Origin: Polaribacter sp. NJDZ03
Lineage (GTDB): Bacteria; Bacteroidota; Bacteroidia; Flavobacteriales; Flavobacteriaceae
DNA length: 64,000 nucleotides
Reading direction: 5' to 3'
NCBI RefSeq assembly: GCF_019263805.1
Contig: NZ_CP079195.1
Span: 2,529,001 to 2,593,000 of the forward strand
The translations under genes were made by a program, and so were the position numbers. Shown here piece after piece: positions 17,904 to 26,852 of the stretch (position 1 is the first letter of the stretch; each line of letters opens with the position of its first letter). A model generated the notes under the pieces. That model had not been told where the DNA came from, searched no databases, and was given only the letters and a program-made list of their open reading frames with translations.

Positions 17904-20900
17904 ATGGCAGAATTTAAGAACATAGAAGAGAAGTTACATCAATTTACACGTAAATACTACACGAGTGAATTGATAAAAGGAAGCATATTATTTCTTTCTT
18001 TAGGATTTCTGTACTTTTTTTTCACGGTATTTATAGAATTTTTTTTGTGGTTAAAACCAACGGCAAGAACTATTTTATTTTGGGTTTTCTTAATAGTGGA
18101 ATTTTTTTTACTTATTCGATTTATTTTTGTGCCAATTTTTAAATTATTTGGTCTTAGAAAAGGAATTACTTATGAACAATCTTCCAAAATAATTGGTGCT
18201 CATTTTCCTGAGGTTCAGGATAAATTATTGAATGTTTTACAATTGAAAAAAAACAATAATAATTCAGATTTATTGTTAGCAAGTATTCAACAAAAAGAAA
18301 CTGAATTACAACCCATTCCGTTTGTAAAAGCAGTAGATTTTACCAAAAATAAAAAGTATCTAAAATATGCGATAGTTCCTGTTATTATTTTTTTAATTAC
18401 CTTATTTACAGGTATTAATGATAAATTATCAGAAAGTTTAGAGCGCGTTGTAAATTATAAAACAGCTTATAATCCGCCTGCTCCATTTTTGTTTTTGATT
18501 AAAAATAACGATTTAAAAGTGATACAAGGAAAGTCTATTTCTATTTTGGTTGAGACCCTCGGAAAAGTGCTACCAATGGAGTCACTGATCCACTTTGAAA
18601 ATCAGCAATATTTTTTAGAAAATAATGGTAACGGAACTTTTACGTATACTTTTTCTGATGTTCAACAACCAATTGATTTTTTTATTGAAGCAAACGGAGT
18701 TCAATCTCAAGATTATAAAATAGAAGTGATAAAAACACCTACTATAAATGCTATTTCTTTAGATGTTAAGTATCCTAGATATTTGGGTAAGAAAAATGAA
18801 AAGATCAAAAATTCTGGGAATGTAATAGTTCCCGAAGGTACTACTATTACTTGGAATGTTACTACTAATCAAACAGATTCTGTGGCATTTATCAACAATA
18901 AAAAAAGTGTTTTTTTTGATACAGATTCAGATAATATTTTTACATATTCTAAAAGAATTCATAATCCGTTAAATTATCAAATTTCATCATCTAATAAAGA
19001 TTTAAAAGATTTTGAAAATTTACAGTTTTCGGTGGATGTTATAAAAGATGAATTTCCATTGATTTCTGTGCAATCTAATATAGATAGTATTTCACGTGGA
19101 GCGGCACAGTTTGCTGGTCAGATTTCCGATGATTACGGAATTAAAAAATTACAGCTTGTTTATTATAATGAAGGGCATCCACAAAGTCAAAATAAATTTG
19201 AGTTATCAATAACAAAAGAAAATATTCAAACTTTTTTTTATCAGTTTCCAGATGGTTTAAATTTAGAAGCAGGAATTAATTATGAATTATATTTTGAGGT
19301 ATTTGATAATGACGCTGTAAATGGAAGTAAAAAAACAAAGACCAAAGTTTTTAATTATCGACAAAAAACTACTGATGAGGTAGAGGAGGAGTTGTTACAA
19401 GAACAAAGAAATACAATTAATAATATTGAGAACTCCATTCAGAAACAACAAAAGCAACAGAAAGCATTAGAAAAAGTTCAGCAAGATTTACAAAGTAAGA
19501 AGCAAATTAATTGGAATGATAAAAAGAAGATTGAAAAATTTGTAGCGCGTCAGAACAATTATAATAAAATGATGCAACGTCAAACTGAAAAGTTACATGA
19601 AAATTTAGATGAAAAAAAAGAAGTAAATGAAGATCTTCAAACAAAAAAAGAAGAACTAAAAAAACGCATCGAAGAACTTAAAAAAATAGATAAGCAACAA
19701 AAATTGTTAGATGAAATTGAGAAAATGGGTAAAAAACTTAACAAAGAAGATTTGTTAAAAAAAGCCAAAGAATTATCGCAACAAAATAAACAACAAGAAA
19801 GAAGCTTAGAACGTATTTTAGAATTGACAAAACGTTTTTATGTTGAGCAGAAAACAATGCAAATTGCTAATAAGGTTGAAGTATTATCTAAAAAACAAGA
19901 AGTGCTATCTCAAGAAAAAGATTATAATTTAGATAATCAGAGAGAAATAAAAAAAGAATTTGAAGCGATAAAAAAAGATTTAGAAGAACTTAATAAGGAT
20001 AATGAGAAATTAAAAGAAGCTATGGAGCTTCCGGATGTGGAAGATGATAAAGAAGCTATTGATACTGAATTAAAAAAATCTGAAGAAAATTTATCTAAAG
20101 AAAATAATTCTGATGCAAAAAAGAGTCAAAAAAATTCATCAAAAAAGATGAAAGAAATGAGTGCTAAAATGCAAAAAGAAATGTTGGAAATGGAGGGAGA
20201 ATCTATGGAAGAAAACATAGATGACTTGCGTAAAATTTTAGAAAACCTTGTTATTTTTTCTTTTAAACAAGAATCTTTAATGCATAAGTTTGATCAAATT
20301 TCCACATCACATCCAGATTTTGGAAAAGCTTTAAAAAGTCAGAATGTTTTAAAAACGTATTTCGAACACATAGATGATAGTCTGTATGTGTTGTCTATGA
20401 GGTTGCCTAAAATTTCAGCAATTATTAAAGATGATTTATCTACAACGCATTATAACTTAGACCAATCTTTATATAATTTTTCTGAAAATCTTTTTTCATA
20501 TGGAGTTTCTAATCAACGATACGTTATGACTTCTGTAAATAGTTTAGCAGATTATTTAAGTAACATGTTAAGTAGTATGAAGAATTCTATGTCTATGAAA
20601 ATGGGCAAAGGAAAGAAAAAAAAAGGTGATGGTTTTAGTCTTCCAGACCTTATCAAGAAGCAAGGAGAGTTGTCTGAAAAAATGCAACAAGGATTGAAAA
20701 AGGGTAATAAACCTAGTGATAATAAAGCTGAAGGCAAAGAAGGAAAAAAAGGAGAGAAACCAGGAGAAATCGATAAACCAGATGGTAATGGACAAAAAGG
20801 TAAAGTAGACAAACAGGGAACGAATGGAGAGAAAGGCGAGAATGGAAAAGGTGGTTCTAATAATGATTTGAACGGAGAAATTTATGAGATTTATAAGCAA

Positions 20901-21296
20901 CAAAGTTTATTAAGACAAGAATTACAAGGACAAATTAATATGTCTGAGGAAGCTGGAAATGGTAAAAATTCAGAAGCAAATAAAGCTTTAAAAAAGATGG
21001 AAGACTTGGAAAATGAAATTTTAGAAAAAGGTTTTAACGCTGAAACACTTCAAAAAATGCAGCAATTAAATTATGAATTATTAAAGTTAGATAAAGCTGC
21101 TTTAGAACAGGGAGAAGATAAAAAAAGAAAGTCTAATTCTAATTTAAAAGAATTTGAAAAGATAAATATAAAGGCTTTAGAATTTAAAAAGCAGTTTTAC
21201 AATCAAACAGAGATATTAAACAGACAATCATTACCTTTGCAGCAGAATTATAAAAACAAAGTTAGAGCATATTTTTCTGACTCAAATAAGGATTAA
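17904..21296 (+). CDS. DUF4175 family membrane protein
   Basis: A very long (1130 residues) protein of the Bacteroidota DUF4175 group. The N-terminus has two close transmembrane helices (about 23-50 and 55-82) and a third at about 152-168; a periplasmic-like beta-rich part follows (about 170-490), then a long highly charged coiled coil (about 490-760), a helical domain, and a low-complexity Gly/Lys-rich stretch (about 933-990) resembling collagen repeats. The function is unknown. It abuts ybeY (2-base gap) and precedes mnmG, an order I recall as common in Flavobacteriaceae. Confidence 0.8.
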   Translation: MAEFKNIEEKLHQFTRKYYTSELIKGSILFLSLGFLYFFFTVFIEFFLWLKPTARTILFWVFLIVEFFLLIRFIFVPIFKLFGLRKGITYEQSSKIIGAHFPEVQDKLLNVLQLKKNNNNSDLLLASIQQKETELQPIPFVKAVDFTKNKKYLKYAIVPVIIFLITLFTGINDKLSESLERVVNYKTAYNPPAPFLFLIKNNDLKVIQGKSISILVETLGKVLPMESLIHFENQQYFLENNGNGTFTYTFSDVQQPIDFFIEANGVQSQDYKIEVIKTPTINAISLDVKYPRYLGKKNEKIKNSGNVIVPEGTTITWNVTTNQTDSVAFINNKKSVFFDTDSDNIFTYSKRIHNPLNYQISSSNKDLKDFENLQFSVDVIKDEFPLISVQSNIDSISRGAAQFAGQISDDYGIKKLQLVYYNEGHPQSQNKFELSITKENIQTFFYQFPDGLNLEAGINYELYFEVFDNDAVNGSKKTKTKVFNYRQKTTDEVEEELLQEQRNTINNIENSIQKQQKQQKALEKVQQDLQSKKQINWNDKKKIEKFVARQNNYNKMMQRQTEKLHENLDEKKEVNEDLQTKKEELKKRIEELKKIDKQQKLLDEIEKMGKKLNKEDLLKKAKELSQQNKQQERSLERILELTKRFYVEQKTMQIANKVEVLSKKQEVLSQEKDYNLDNQREIKKEFEAIKKDLEELNKDNEKLKEAMELPDVEDDKEAIDTELKKSEENLSKENNSDAKKSQKNSSKKMKEMSAKMQKEMLEMEGESMEENIDDLRKILENLVIFSFKQESLMHKFDQISTSHPDFGKALKSQNVLKTYFEHIDDSLYVLSMRLPKISAIIKDDLSTTHYNLDQSLYNFSENLFSYGVSNQRYVMTSVNSLADYLSNMLSSMKNSMSMKMGKGKKKKGDGFSLPDLIKKQGELSEKMQQGLKKGNKPSDNKAEGKEGKKGEKPGEIDKPDGNGQKGKVDKQGTNGEKGENGKGGSNNDLNGEIYEIYKQQSLLRQELQGQINMSEEAGNGKNSEANKALKKMEDLENEILEKGFNAETLQKMQQLNYELLKLDKAALEQGEDKKRKSNSNLKEFEKINIKALEFKKQFYNQTEILNRQSLPLQQNYKNKVRAYFSDSNKD

Positions 21297-21298
21297 TT

Positions 21299-21709
21299 AT
21301 GGTTACTTTTAATTACGAAACAGATTTTGATTTAAAAGATGAAAATCTTTTAGAATATTGGATTGATAATGTGGTTTCAAAAAAAGGTTTTAGTTTAGGT
21401 GAATTAAACTATATTTTTTGTGATGACGAATACCTTCATAAATTAAATGTAGAGTTTTTACAACACGATACTTTAACGGATGTAATTAGTTTCGACAATA
21501 CTTTAGGTAAGTTAATTAGTGGAGATATCTATATTTCTATCGAAAGAGTTGCTGATAATGCGAAAGATTTTGAGGTTTCTTTTTTAGAAGAATTACATAG
21601 AGTAATGATACATGGCGTACTTCACTATATGGGGTTTAAAGATAAAACAGAAATTGAGAAAAAAGAGATGAGAAATGCCGAAAATGTGGCATTATCTGAA
21701 TTCAAATAA
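21299..21709 (+). CDS. ybeY: Endoribonuclease YbeY, rRNA maturation
   Basis: A 136-residue YbeY/UPF0054 protein, a metal-dependent endoribonuclease for 16S rRNA 3' maturation and ribosome quality control. The signature is HGVLHYMGFKDKTEIEKKEM: two His of HGxLH are present, while the third ligand of the classical HGxLHLxGYDH is not a His here (KD replaces DH). I recall this substitution as usual in Bacteroidota, so it need not mean loss of activity. It is coupled to the DUF4175 gene upstream. Confidence 0.92.
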   Translation: MVTFNYETDFDLKDENLLEYWIDNVVSKKGFSLGELNYIFCDDEYLHKLNVEFLQHDTLTDVISFDNTLGKLISGDIYISIERVADNAKDFEVSFLEELHRVMIHGVLHYMGFKDKTEIEKKEMRNAENVALSEFK

Positions 21710-21734
21710 TTGATAATCAATAATATAAATACAA

Positions 21735-21750
21735 GGTTTCACGTGGAACT
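21735..21750. promoter_or_regulatory. parS-like site 1, upstream of mnmG
   Basis: GGTTTCACGTGGAACT has the CACGTG core and 13 of the central 14 bases of the general ParB-binding parS palindrome (TGTTTCACGTGAAACA). It lies 9 bases before the mnmG start codon. Two further close relatives are at 23656 and 24629. Confidence 0.55.
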
Positions 21751-21758
21751 ATAATATA

Positions 21759-23636
21759 ATGAGTTTATTTTCAACAACATACGATGTTATTGTAGTAGGA
21801 GGTGGTCACGCTGGTAGTGAGGCCGCGGCTTCTGCTGCCAATATGGGTGCGCATACCTTACTAATTACAATGAATTTGCAAAATATTGCGCAAATGAGTT
21901 GTAACCCTGCAATGGGAGGAATCGCAAAAGGACAAATAATTAGAGAGATTGATGCTTTAGGAGGTTATAGCGGAATTGTTACTGATAAAACAGCGATACA
22001 ATTTAAGATGCTAAACAAATCTAAAGGACCTGCAATGTGGAGTCCAAGAGCACAATCTGATAGAATGCAGTTTGCAGAATGTTGGAGAACAATGTTAGAG
22101 CAAACAGAAAATGTAGATTTTTATCAAGATTCTGTAAACGGTTTATTGTTTGATGGTAATAAAATTATAGGAGTTAAAACTGCTTTAGGTTTAGAAATAA
22201 AAGCAAAAACTGTTGTAATAACTGCAGGTACTTTTTTAAATGGATTGATCCATATTGGAGATAAAAGTTTTGGAGGTGGTAGAGCAGGTGAGGGAGCATC
22301 AACCGGAATTACAGAAGATTTAGTTGCTAAAGGTTTTGAATCTGGTAGAATGAAAACAGGAACGCCACCAAGAGTAGATGGTAGATCTTTAGATTATTCT
22401 AAAATGATAGAGCAACCTGGTGATGAAGTTACAGAGAAATTTTCTTACTTACCAACCACTAAAGCATTGGTAAAACAACGCTCTTGTTGGCTTACGTATA
22501 CAAACTTAGATGTGCATGATTTGTTACGTACTGGGTTTGATAGATCGCCAATGTTTAATGGTAGAATTAAATCTACAGGACCAAGATATTGCCCTTCTAT
22601 AGAAGATAAAATAGATCGTTTTGCAACCAAAGATAGACATCAAATGTTTATTGAACCAGAAGGATGGACAACCTGTGAAATGTATGTAAATGGTTTTTCT
22701 ACTTCTCTTCCAGAAGATATTCAAGACAAAGCAATTCGTTCTGTTGCTGGTTTCGAAAACGTAAAGTTTTTAAGATATGGGTATGCTATAGAATATGATT
22801 ATTTTCCGCCAACACAATTAAAACATTCTTTAGAAACAAAGTTAATAGAGAATTTGTTTTTTGCAGGACAGATAAATGGAACTACAGGTTATGAGGAAGC
22901 TGCTGCACAAGGTTTAATGGCTGGTGTAAATGCTGCTTTAAAAGTTCAAGGAAAAGAACCGTTTGTATTAAAAAGAAACGAAGCTTATATTGGTGTTTTG
23001 ATAGATGATTTAATAACTAAAGGAACAGAAGAGCCTTACAGAATGTTTACTTCTAGAGCAGAATATAGAACGTTGTTAAGACAAGATAATGCAGATTTAA
23101 GATTAACTCCAATTGGTTTTAAATTAGGTTTAGCGTCTCAAGAACGATTAGATAGAGTTATAGAAAAACAAGCGAAAGCAGATTTGTTAATTCAGTTTTT
23201 ACAAGAAACGAGTGTAAAACAAGAGGAAATTAATCCTATTTTAGAAGCAAAGAATTTAGCTTTAATTAACCAGTCTATGAAGCTTTATAAAATTGCTGCA
23301 AGACCGCAATTAGAATTTTCTGATTTTAAAAATGTAAAGAAATTGGCTGCTTTTTTAGAAGAAAATAATATTGATAAAGAAGCTATTGAACAAGCCGTTA
23401 TTCATTTAAAATATTCTGGATATATAGAAAAAGAAAAGAACAATGCAGATAAATTAAATAGATTAGAGAATGTTATGATCCCTTCTCATTTTAATTATCA
23501 AAAAGTTAAATCTCTGTCTTTTGAAGCTAGAGAAAAGTTGAGTAAAATACAACCTACATCCATTTCACAAGCGAGTAGAATAAGTGGCGTTTCACCCAGC
23601 GACATCTCTGTGCTTTTGGTTTATATGGGTAGATAA
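21759..23636 (+). CDS. mnmG: tRNA uridine-5-carboxymethylaminomethyl modification enzyme MnmG (GidA)
   Basis: A 625-residue FAD-dependent protein that, with MnmE, installs the carboxymethylaminomethyl group on the wobble uridine of certain tRNAs. The dinucleotide-binding motif VVGGGHAGSEAA is at about residues 12-23; GidA signatures seen are NPAMGGIAKGQIIREIDALGG, QRSCWLTYTN and GQINGTTGYEEAAAQGL. The C-terminal helical MnmE-binding domain is complete. Bacterial mnmG often lies near the origin, and parS-like sites flank this copy. Confidence 0.96.
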   Translation: MSLFSTTYDVIVVGGGHAGSEAAASAANMGAHTLLITMNLQNIAQMSCNPAMGGIAKGQIIREIDALGGYSGIVTDKTAIQFKMLNKSKGPAMWSPRAQSDRMQFAECWRTMLEQTENVDFYQDSVNGLLFDGNKIIGVKTALGLEIKAKTVVITAGTFLNGLIHIGDKSFGGGRAGEGASTGITEDLVAKGFESGRMKTGTPPRVDGRSLDYSKMIEQPGDEVTEKFSYLPTTKALVKQRSCWLTYTNLDVHDLLRTGFDRSPMFNGRIKSTGPRYCPSIEDKIDRFATKDRHQMFIEPEGWTTCEMYVNGFSTSLPEDIQDKAIRSVAGFENVKFLRYGYAIEYDYFPPTQLKHSLETKLIENLFFAGQINGTTGYEEAAAQGLMAGVNAALKVQGKEPFVLKRNEAYIGVLIDDLITKGTEEPYRMFTSRAEYRTLLRQDNADLRLTPIGFKLGLASQERLDRVIEKQAKADLLIQFLQETSVKQEEINPILEAKNLALINQSMKLYKIAARPQLEFSDFKNVKKLAAFLEENNIDKEAIEQAVIHLKYSGYIEKEKNNADKLNRLENVMIPSHFNYQKVKSLSFEAREKLSKIQPTSISQASRISGVSPSDISVLLVYMGR

Positions 23637-23655
23637 ATTGTGAAAATAATTGCTA

Positions 23656-23671
23656 TGTTCCTCGTGGAACA
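23656..23671. promoter_or_regulatory. parS-like site 2
   Basis: TGTTCCTCGTGGAACA: GTTCC and GGAAC arms around a TCG centre, a near-perfect palindrome. It differs from the B. subtilis parS TGTTCCACGTGAAACA at two positions. It lies in the 55-base gap between mnmG and the methyltransferase gene and is identical to the copy at 24629. Confidence 0.55.
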
Positions 23672-23691
23672 ATTTAAAAAGAAAAAGAATT

Positions 23692-24549
23692 ATGGGGGAA
23701 AAAAGAGGGCTTCACAAAAGACTAGAACCATTTATAAATTGTAAAGATTTTACAGTTTCAGATGAAACTTATGAAGTAATGTTTAATAAGGAATATGATA
23801 TGTTGGTGACTTCACCAATTCCGGTAGATTTAGAAAATTACTATAAGAGTGAAAACTATATTTCACATACGGATAGTAAAAAAACATTTATAGATAAAGT
23901 ATATCAGTCTGTAAAAAATATTACGTTAAAAAGAAAATTAGCTTTAATCAATTCTTTTAAAACAGATGCAAAAAATATTTTAGATGTTGGAGCAGGTACA
24001 GGAGATTTTTTAAAAATATGTGCTTCTAATAATTGGAATGTTCTGGGTGTAGAACCAAGTGTTGATGCAAGAAGAATTGCTAAAGAAAAAGGAGTTTTTT
24101 TAGAAGAAGAATTATTGGATATTCAAAATAAAAAATTTGATGTAATTACACTTTGGCATGTTTTAGAACATGTTGAAAAATTGTCTGATTATATTTCTAA
24201 ATTAAAAGAATTGCTTTCTAAAAATGGAAGATTAATTATTGCAGTTCCTAATCATAAAAGTGATGATGCAAAATATTATAAAGAGTATTGGGCAGCTTTT
24301 GATGTACCAAGACATATTTGGCATTTTTCTCAAAACTCCATTCAGAAAATTTTCTCGGAAGATAATATGGAGGTAGAAAAAATATTACCAATGAAGTTTG
24401 ATTCTTATTATGTTTCGCTTTTAAGTGAAAAATATAAAACAGGTAAAATGAATCCTATGAAAGCTTTTTATAGAGGCTTTGTTTCTAATTTAAAAGCAAG
24501 TTCTAGTTCTGAGTATTCTTCTTTAATCTATGTGATTAAAAATAAGTAG
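23692..24549 (+). CDS. Class I SAM-dependent methyltransferase
   Basis: A 285-residue methyltransferase. The ATG at 23692 is used; the open frame extends further upstream but would put the parS-like site inside the coding sequence. The SAM-binding motif I is ILDVGAGTGDFLKI (about residues 98-111), motif II-like GVEPSVDARRIAKEKG follows, and post-I FDVITLWHVLEHVEKLSDY is the hallmark of the Methyltransf_23 group. The N-terminus contains a Cys (NCKDF) but no clear zinc site. Substrate unknown; ubiquinone- or glycan-type methylation are both possible. A hairpin terminator follows. Confidence 0.8.
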   Translation: MGEKRGLHKRLEPFINCKDFTVSDETYEVMFNKEYDMLVTSPIPVDLENYYKSENYISHTDSKKTFIDKVYQSVKNITLKRKLALINSFKTDAKNILDVGAGTGDFLKICASNNWNVLGVEPSVDARRIAKEKGVFLEEELLDIQNKKFDVITLWHVLEHVEKLSDYISKLKELLSKNGRLIIAVPNHKSDDAKYYKEYWAAFDVPRHIWHFSQNSIQKIFSEDNMEVEKILPMKFDSYYVSLLSEKYKTGKMNPMKAFYRGFVSNLKASSSSEYSSLIYVIKNK

Positions 24550-24577
24550 TATTATAATTTTTTTTAAAAAATATTAG

Positions 24578-24610
24578 AAACCTTCAAAATTAAAATTTTG
24601 AAGGTTTTTT
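24578..24610 (+). terminator. Terminator after the methyltransferase gene
   Basis: A 13-bp perfect stem, AAACCTTCAAAAT and its complement, with a TAAA loop and a following T run. It starts 29 bases after the stop codon. Confidence 0.85.
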
Positions 24611-24628
24611 TATGATGATAAATCAAGT

Positions 24629-24644
24629 TGTTCCTCGTGGAACA
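24629..24644. promoter_or_regulatory. parS-like site 3
   Basis: An exact second copy of TGTTCCTCGTGGAACA, here in non-coding DNA beyond a terminator, so it cannot be explained by coding constraint. It is 973 bases from site 2. Confidence 0.55.
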
Positions 24645-25270
24645 TTTTAATTTTTAATCTAAAATTAGGAGCGTTTTTTTAAACAATATTTAAAAAATTG
24701 ATCTAAGAATGGTTTTATGGTTTAGCTACAAACATTAAATTAAAAAATAGATTACCAGGTAATAAATATTAAATTTTATATAATCATTATTAATGTTGGA
24801 GTAGTGGTAGCTTTTGTAGAATTATATAATACCCGTTTTACAGATTTATAATAAGTTTGAAAAGTTCAGTTACTTCAAAATAAATTACTTTTTTATAAAT
24901 AGAAGTAATTAGAATGTAATTCTGATTTTTAGTTTCTAAATTAAATTCTAATTAGTTTTTTCTGAAAATTGTATTCTCTTTTAAATTCTGGTTTAGTTGT
25001 GTTTTTCCTTATCGGATAAAGCTTAATTTTTTTTGTAAACAATTCGTATATTAGAAATACATTAGAATACTAAATAAAGATGTTTTTAAGAAATAGATAT
25101 CAAAATTGAAAAAGAACGTTGTAAAATCAGTTTTCAGTTTCATTTACATCAAAAAGAAGAAAAGTATATCTTACTTTAGTTTTTGTACTTAAAAAGCCAT
25201 TAAAAACGATTTTAAAAAGACTTGTTAAAAGTTTAACTCTAATAGAATAGAAATACCTTAGTTGAAAAAG
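24645..25270. other. Intergenic region without recognisable gene
   Basis: About 630 bases of A+T-rich DNA with stops in all frames. I see no ORF above 40 codons with sensible composition, no tRNA-like fold and no clear repeat. With the parS-like site at its left edge it could be a chromosome-organising region, or it may hold a decayed gene beyond recognition. Confidence 0.5.
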
Positions 25271-25305
25271 AAAAGCTCTTAAAACGATTGTTTTAAGAGC
25301 TTTTT
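25271..25305. terminator. Hairpin terminator (bidirectional)
   Basis: A perfect 15-bp stem, AAAAGCTCTTAAAAC and its complement, with a GATT loop, flanked by A and T tracts. It serves the DoxX-like gene reading leftward. Confidence 0.85.
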
Positions 25306-25345
25306 CTATAAATATTATTTATATTATTTATTAAAAATATCAGTT

Positions 25346-25744
25346 TTACTTATTTAGTAAATATACACCACAAAGTGAAATAATAAAATAGACACCTAAA
25401 GACATCGCTCCTGGATAATCTTTTGCAAGACGTTGCCCAATAAGCATAAAAATTATACTGATCGCAGAAAGCTGTATTCCGAGTAAAGCAATTTCTTTTG
25501 CTTGCGAAGTGTAAATTTGATACACTCCAATAAGCATAAATCCTACAGCAATAATTTCTATGATTAATAAAATGGATAATAAAAACGGAACACTGCCCTT
25601 TAATGGAGAATTTTTAAAATGATCTTTTATAAAAGATACAGTTCCTTTCCAATCTAGTATTTTTTCAAATGCTGATATTAAAAAAGTGATGATTAAAAAT
25701 AGTAGTATTAAAATTTCGGTTGGGTGGTCTGATAAAAAACGCAT
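25346..25744 (-). CDS. DoxX-like four-helix membrane protein
   Basis: A 132-residue integral membrane protein with four predicted helices (about 10-27, 48-70, 80-102, 112-129) and the DoxX-family features: FEKILDWKGTVSFIKDHF after the first helix and ending in a short tail. DoxX proteins are linked to quinone/thiol stress in other bacteria; the role here is uncertain. It starts 12 bases after the stop of the LEA-like protein gene and probably shares its transcript. Confidence 0.72.
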   Translation of the reverse strand: MRFLSDHPTEILILLFLIITFLISAFEKILDWKGTVSFIKDHFKNSPLKGSVPFLLSILLIIEIIAVGFMLIGVYQIYTSQAKEIALLGIQLSAISIIFMLIGQRLAKDYPGAMSLGVYFIISLCGVYLLNK

Positions 25745-25756
25745 AATTACTTCTCT

Positions 25757-26203
25757 TTATGATTTTCCGAATAATCGTTGTAAAAAGCTTTTCGACTTTT
25801 CTTTCATCTCTTTTATTTCCTCTTTAGCATCTTCTGCAAAATCGGCTAAATGTTCTGCCGCGTCTCCAGCTAATTCAGAACCTTTTTCTTTTAAATCTTC
25901 AAAAGATTCTTTGGCGTCATCTGTAAATTCAGTAGTTTTTTGTTTTGCTATTTCAGAGTATTCTTCTGCTTTGTATTTTACTTTTTCTATATTTTCATCA
26001 GATAAAAGTTCATTTACTTTTTCTTTTGCATCTCCAAAAACTTCTTTAGCATCTTCTACAAATTCGTTTGTTTTTTCTTTTGCAGTGTCTGCAAATTTAC
26101 TGGCTTTTTGTTTTGTATTTTTAAGAGTATCTTTTGCTTCGTTAGAAATTGAACCTGCGGTTTGTTTTAGGTTCTCTTCTATATTTTTACTTTTTTCTGA
26201 CAT
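25757..26203 (-). CDS. YtxH/LEA-like amphipathic repeat protein
   Basis: A 148-residue, Cys-free, highly charged protein built almost wholly from repeated 11-residue amphipathic units such as AKEKTNEFVEDAKEVFGDAKE, rich in Ala, Lys, Glu and Asp. There is no signal peptide. This is the pattern of YtxH-like and late-embryogenesis-abundant (group 3) proteins, which fold into helices on drying or at membranes. Function inferred: stress protection. It is co-directional and tightly linked with the DoxX-like gene (12 bases) and the VOC gene (31 bases). Confidence 0.65.
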   Translation of the reverse strand: MSEKSKNIEENLKQTAGSISNEAKDTLKNTKQKASKFADTAKEKTNEFVEDAKEVFGDAKEKVNELLSDENIEKVKYKAEEYSEIAKQKTTEFTDDAKESFEDLKEKGSELAGDAAEHLADFAEDAKEEIKEMKEKSKSFLQRLFGKS

Positions 26204-26234
26204 GATTTTTTGATTAATTTGTTCTTATATATTT

Positions 26235-26621
26235 CTAAAGAAATGCTTTATCTATTGGTTCCCAAAGTTCAATTTTGTTTCCTTCGTTGTCTAAAATCCA
26301 ACCGAATTTACCGTAGTCATGTTCTTCCATTTCACCTACAATAGTAACACCTTCTTTCTTTAGTTCTGCTAATAATTCTACTAAATTTTCTACTCTGTAA
26401 TTAAACATAAAATCCTTTTTAGAAGGTTCAAAATGTTTGGTATCCTCTGCAAATGGACTCCATTGTGTAGCGCATTTATTTCCGTTTTCATCTTTCCACC
26501 AAAAAGTAGATCCCCAATCGTCAGTATTAAATCCTAAATGATTTTTATACCATTCTTTTGCTGCTTTTGCATCTTCAGATTTAAAAAACAAACCTCCAAT
26601 TCCTGTAACTCTTTTTTTCAT
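26235..26621 (-). CDS. VOC (glyoxalase/bleomycin-resistance) family protein
   Basis: A 128-residue vicinal-oxygen-chelate fold protein from the ATG at 26621 (KKRVTGIGGLFFKSEDAKA). The frame is open for 20 codons more upstream, but those residues belong to the remains of the DUF1801 gene. Two beta-alpha-beta modules are visible; FGWILDNEGNKIELWEP near the C-terminus is the usual metal-side motif, with Glu in IELWEP. Substrate unknown. Confidence 0.85.
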   Translation of the reverse strand: MKKRVTGIGGLFFKSEDAKAAKEWYKNHLGFNTDDWGSTFWWKDENGNKCATQWSPFAEDTKHFEPSKKDFMFNYRVENLVELLAELKKEGVTIVGEMEEHDYGKFGWILDNEGNKIELWEPIDKAFL

Positions 26622-26667
26622 AAACTTTTTCTTTTTAATATTAGTTTCATAAACTGCCATACATTCA

Positions 26668-26852
26668 TCAACAGATATCATCTGGATACAAAGAATGAGA
26701 AATATAATAGCCTATCATTCCATACGGAATACCTTCTTCTATACAGTTTGGTAGGTTTTGTTTGATTGTTGTACGTAAATCTAATAGCGTATTTTACATT
26801 CTTTAGGAACCTGATTTATATATTCTTCTGCTGATGTGGCTTTGTATTGCAT
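26668..26852 (-). pseudogene. Remnant of a DUF1801 (YdhG-like) gene
   Basis: The minus strand from the ATG at 26852 reads MQYKATSAEEYINQVP, the usual beginning of a DUF1801 protein, then hits a stop after about 22 codons. Further along, in another frame, PNCIEEGIPYGMIGYYISHS and LYPDD follow, the family's central motif, before a stop at 26668. About 100 family residues are missing at the C-terminal end. The gene has thus been broken by at least one frameshift and truncated. The downstream VOC gene now begins right after it. Confidence 0.72.

Noticed and set aside
20552..20903. Two overlapping minus-strand ORFs of 86 and 111 codons inside the DUF4175 gene
   Set aside because: They are antisense to the Gly/Lys-rich low-complexity part; their Pro/Phe/Ser-rich content is the mirror of GGA/AAA codons, with no start context or homology signal.
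24645..25270. A hidden small gene in the long gap after the third parS-like site
   Set aside because: Reading the frames gives only short, stop-rich stretches with no recognisable motif or coding-like composition.
25686..26213. 175-codon plus-strand ORF over the LEA-like gene
   Set aside because: Ser/Phe/Ala repeats are the complement of the Lys/Glu/Ala repeats of the minus-strand gene.
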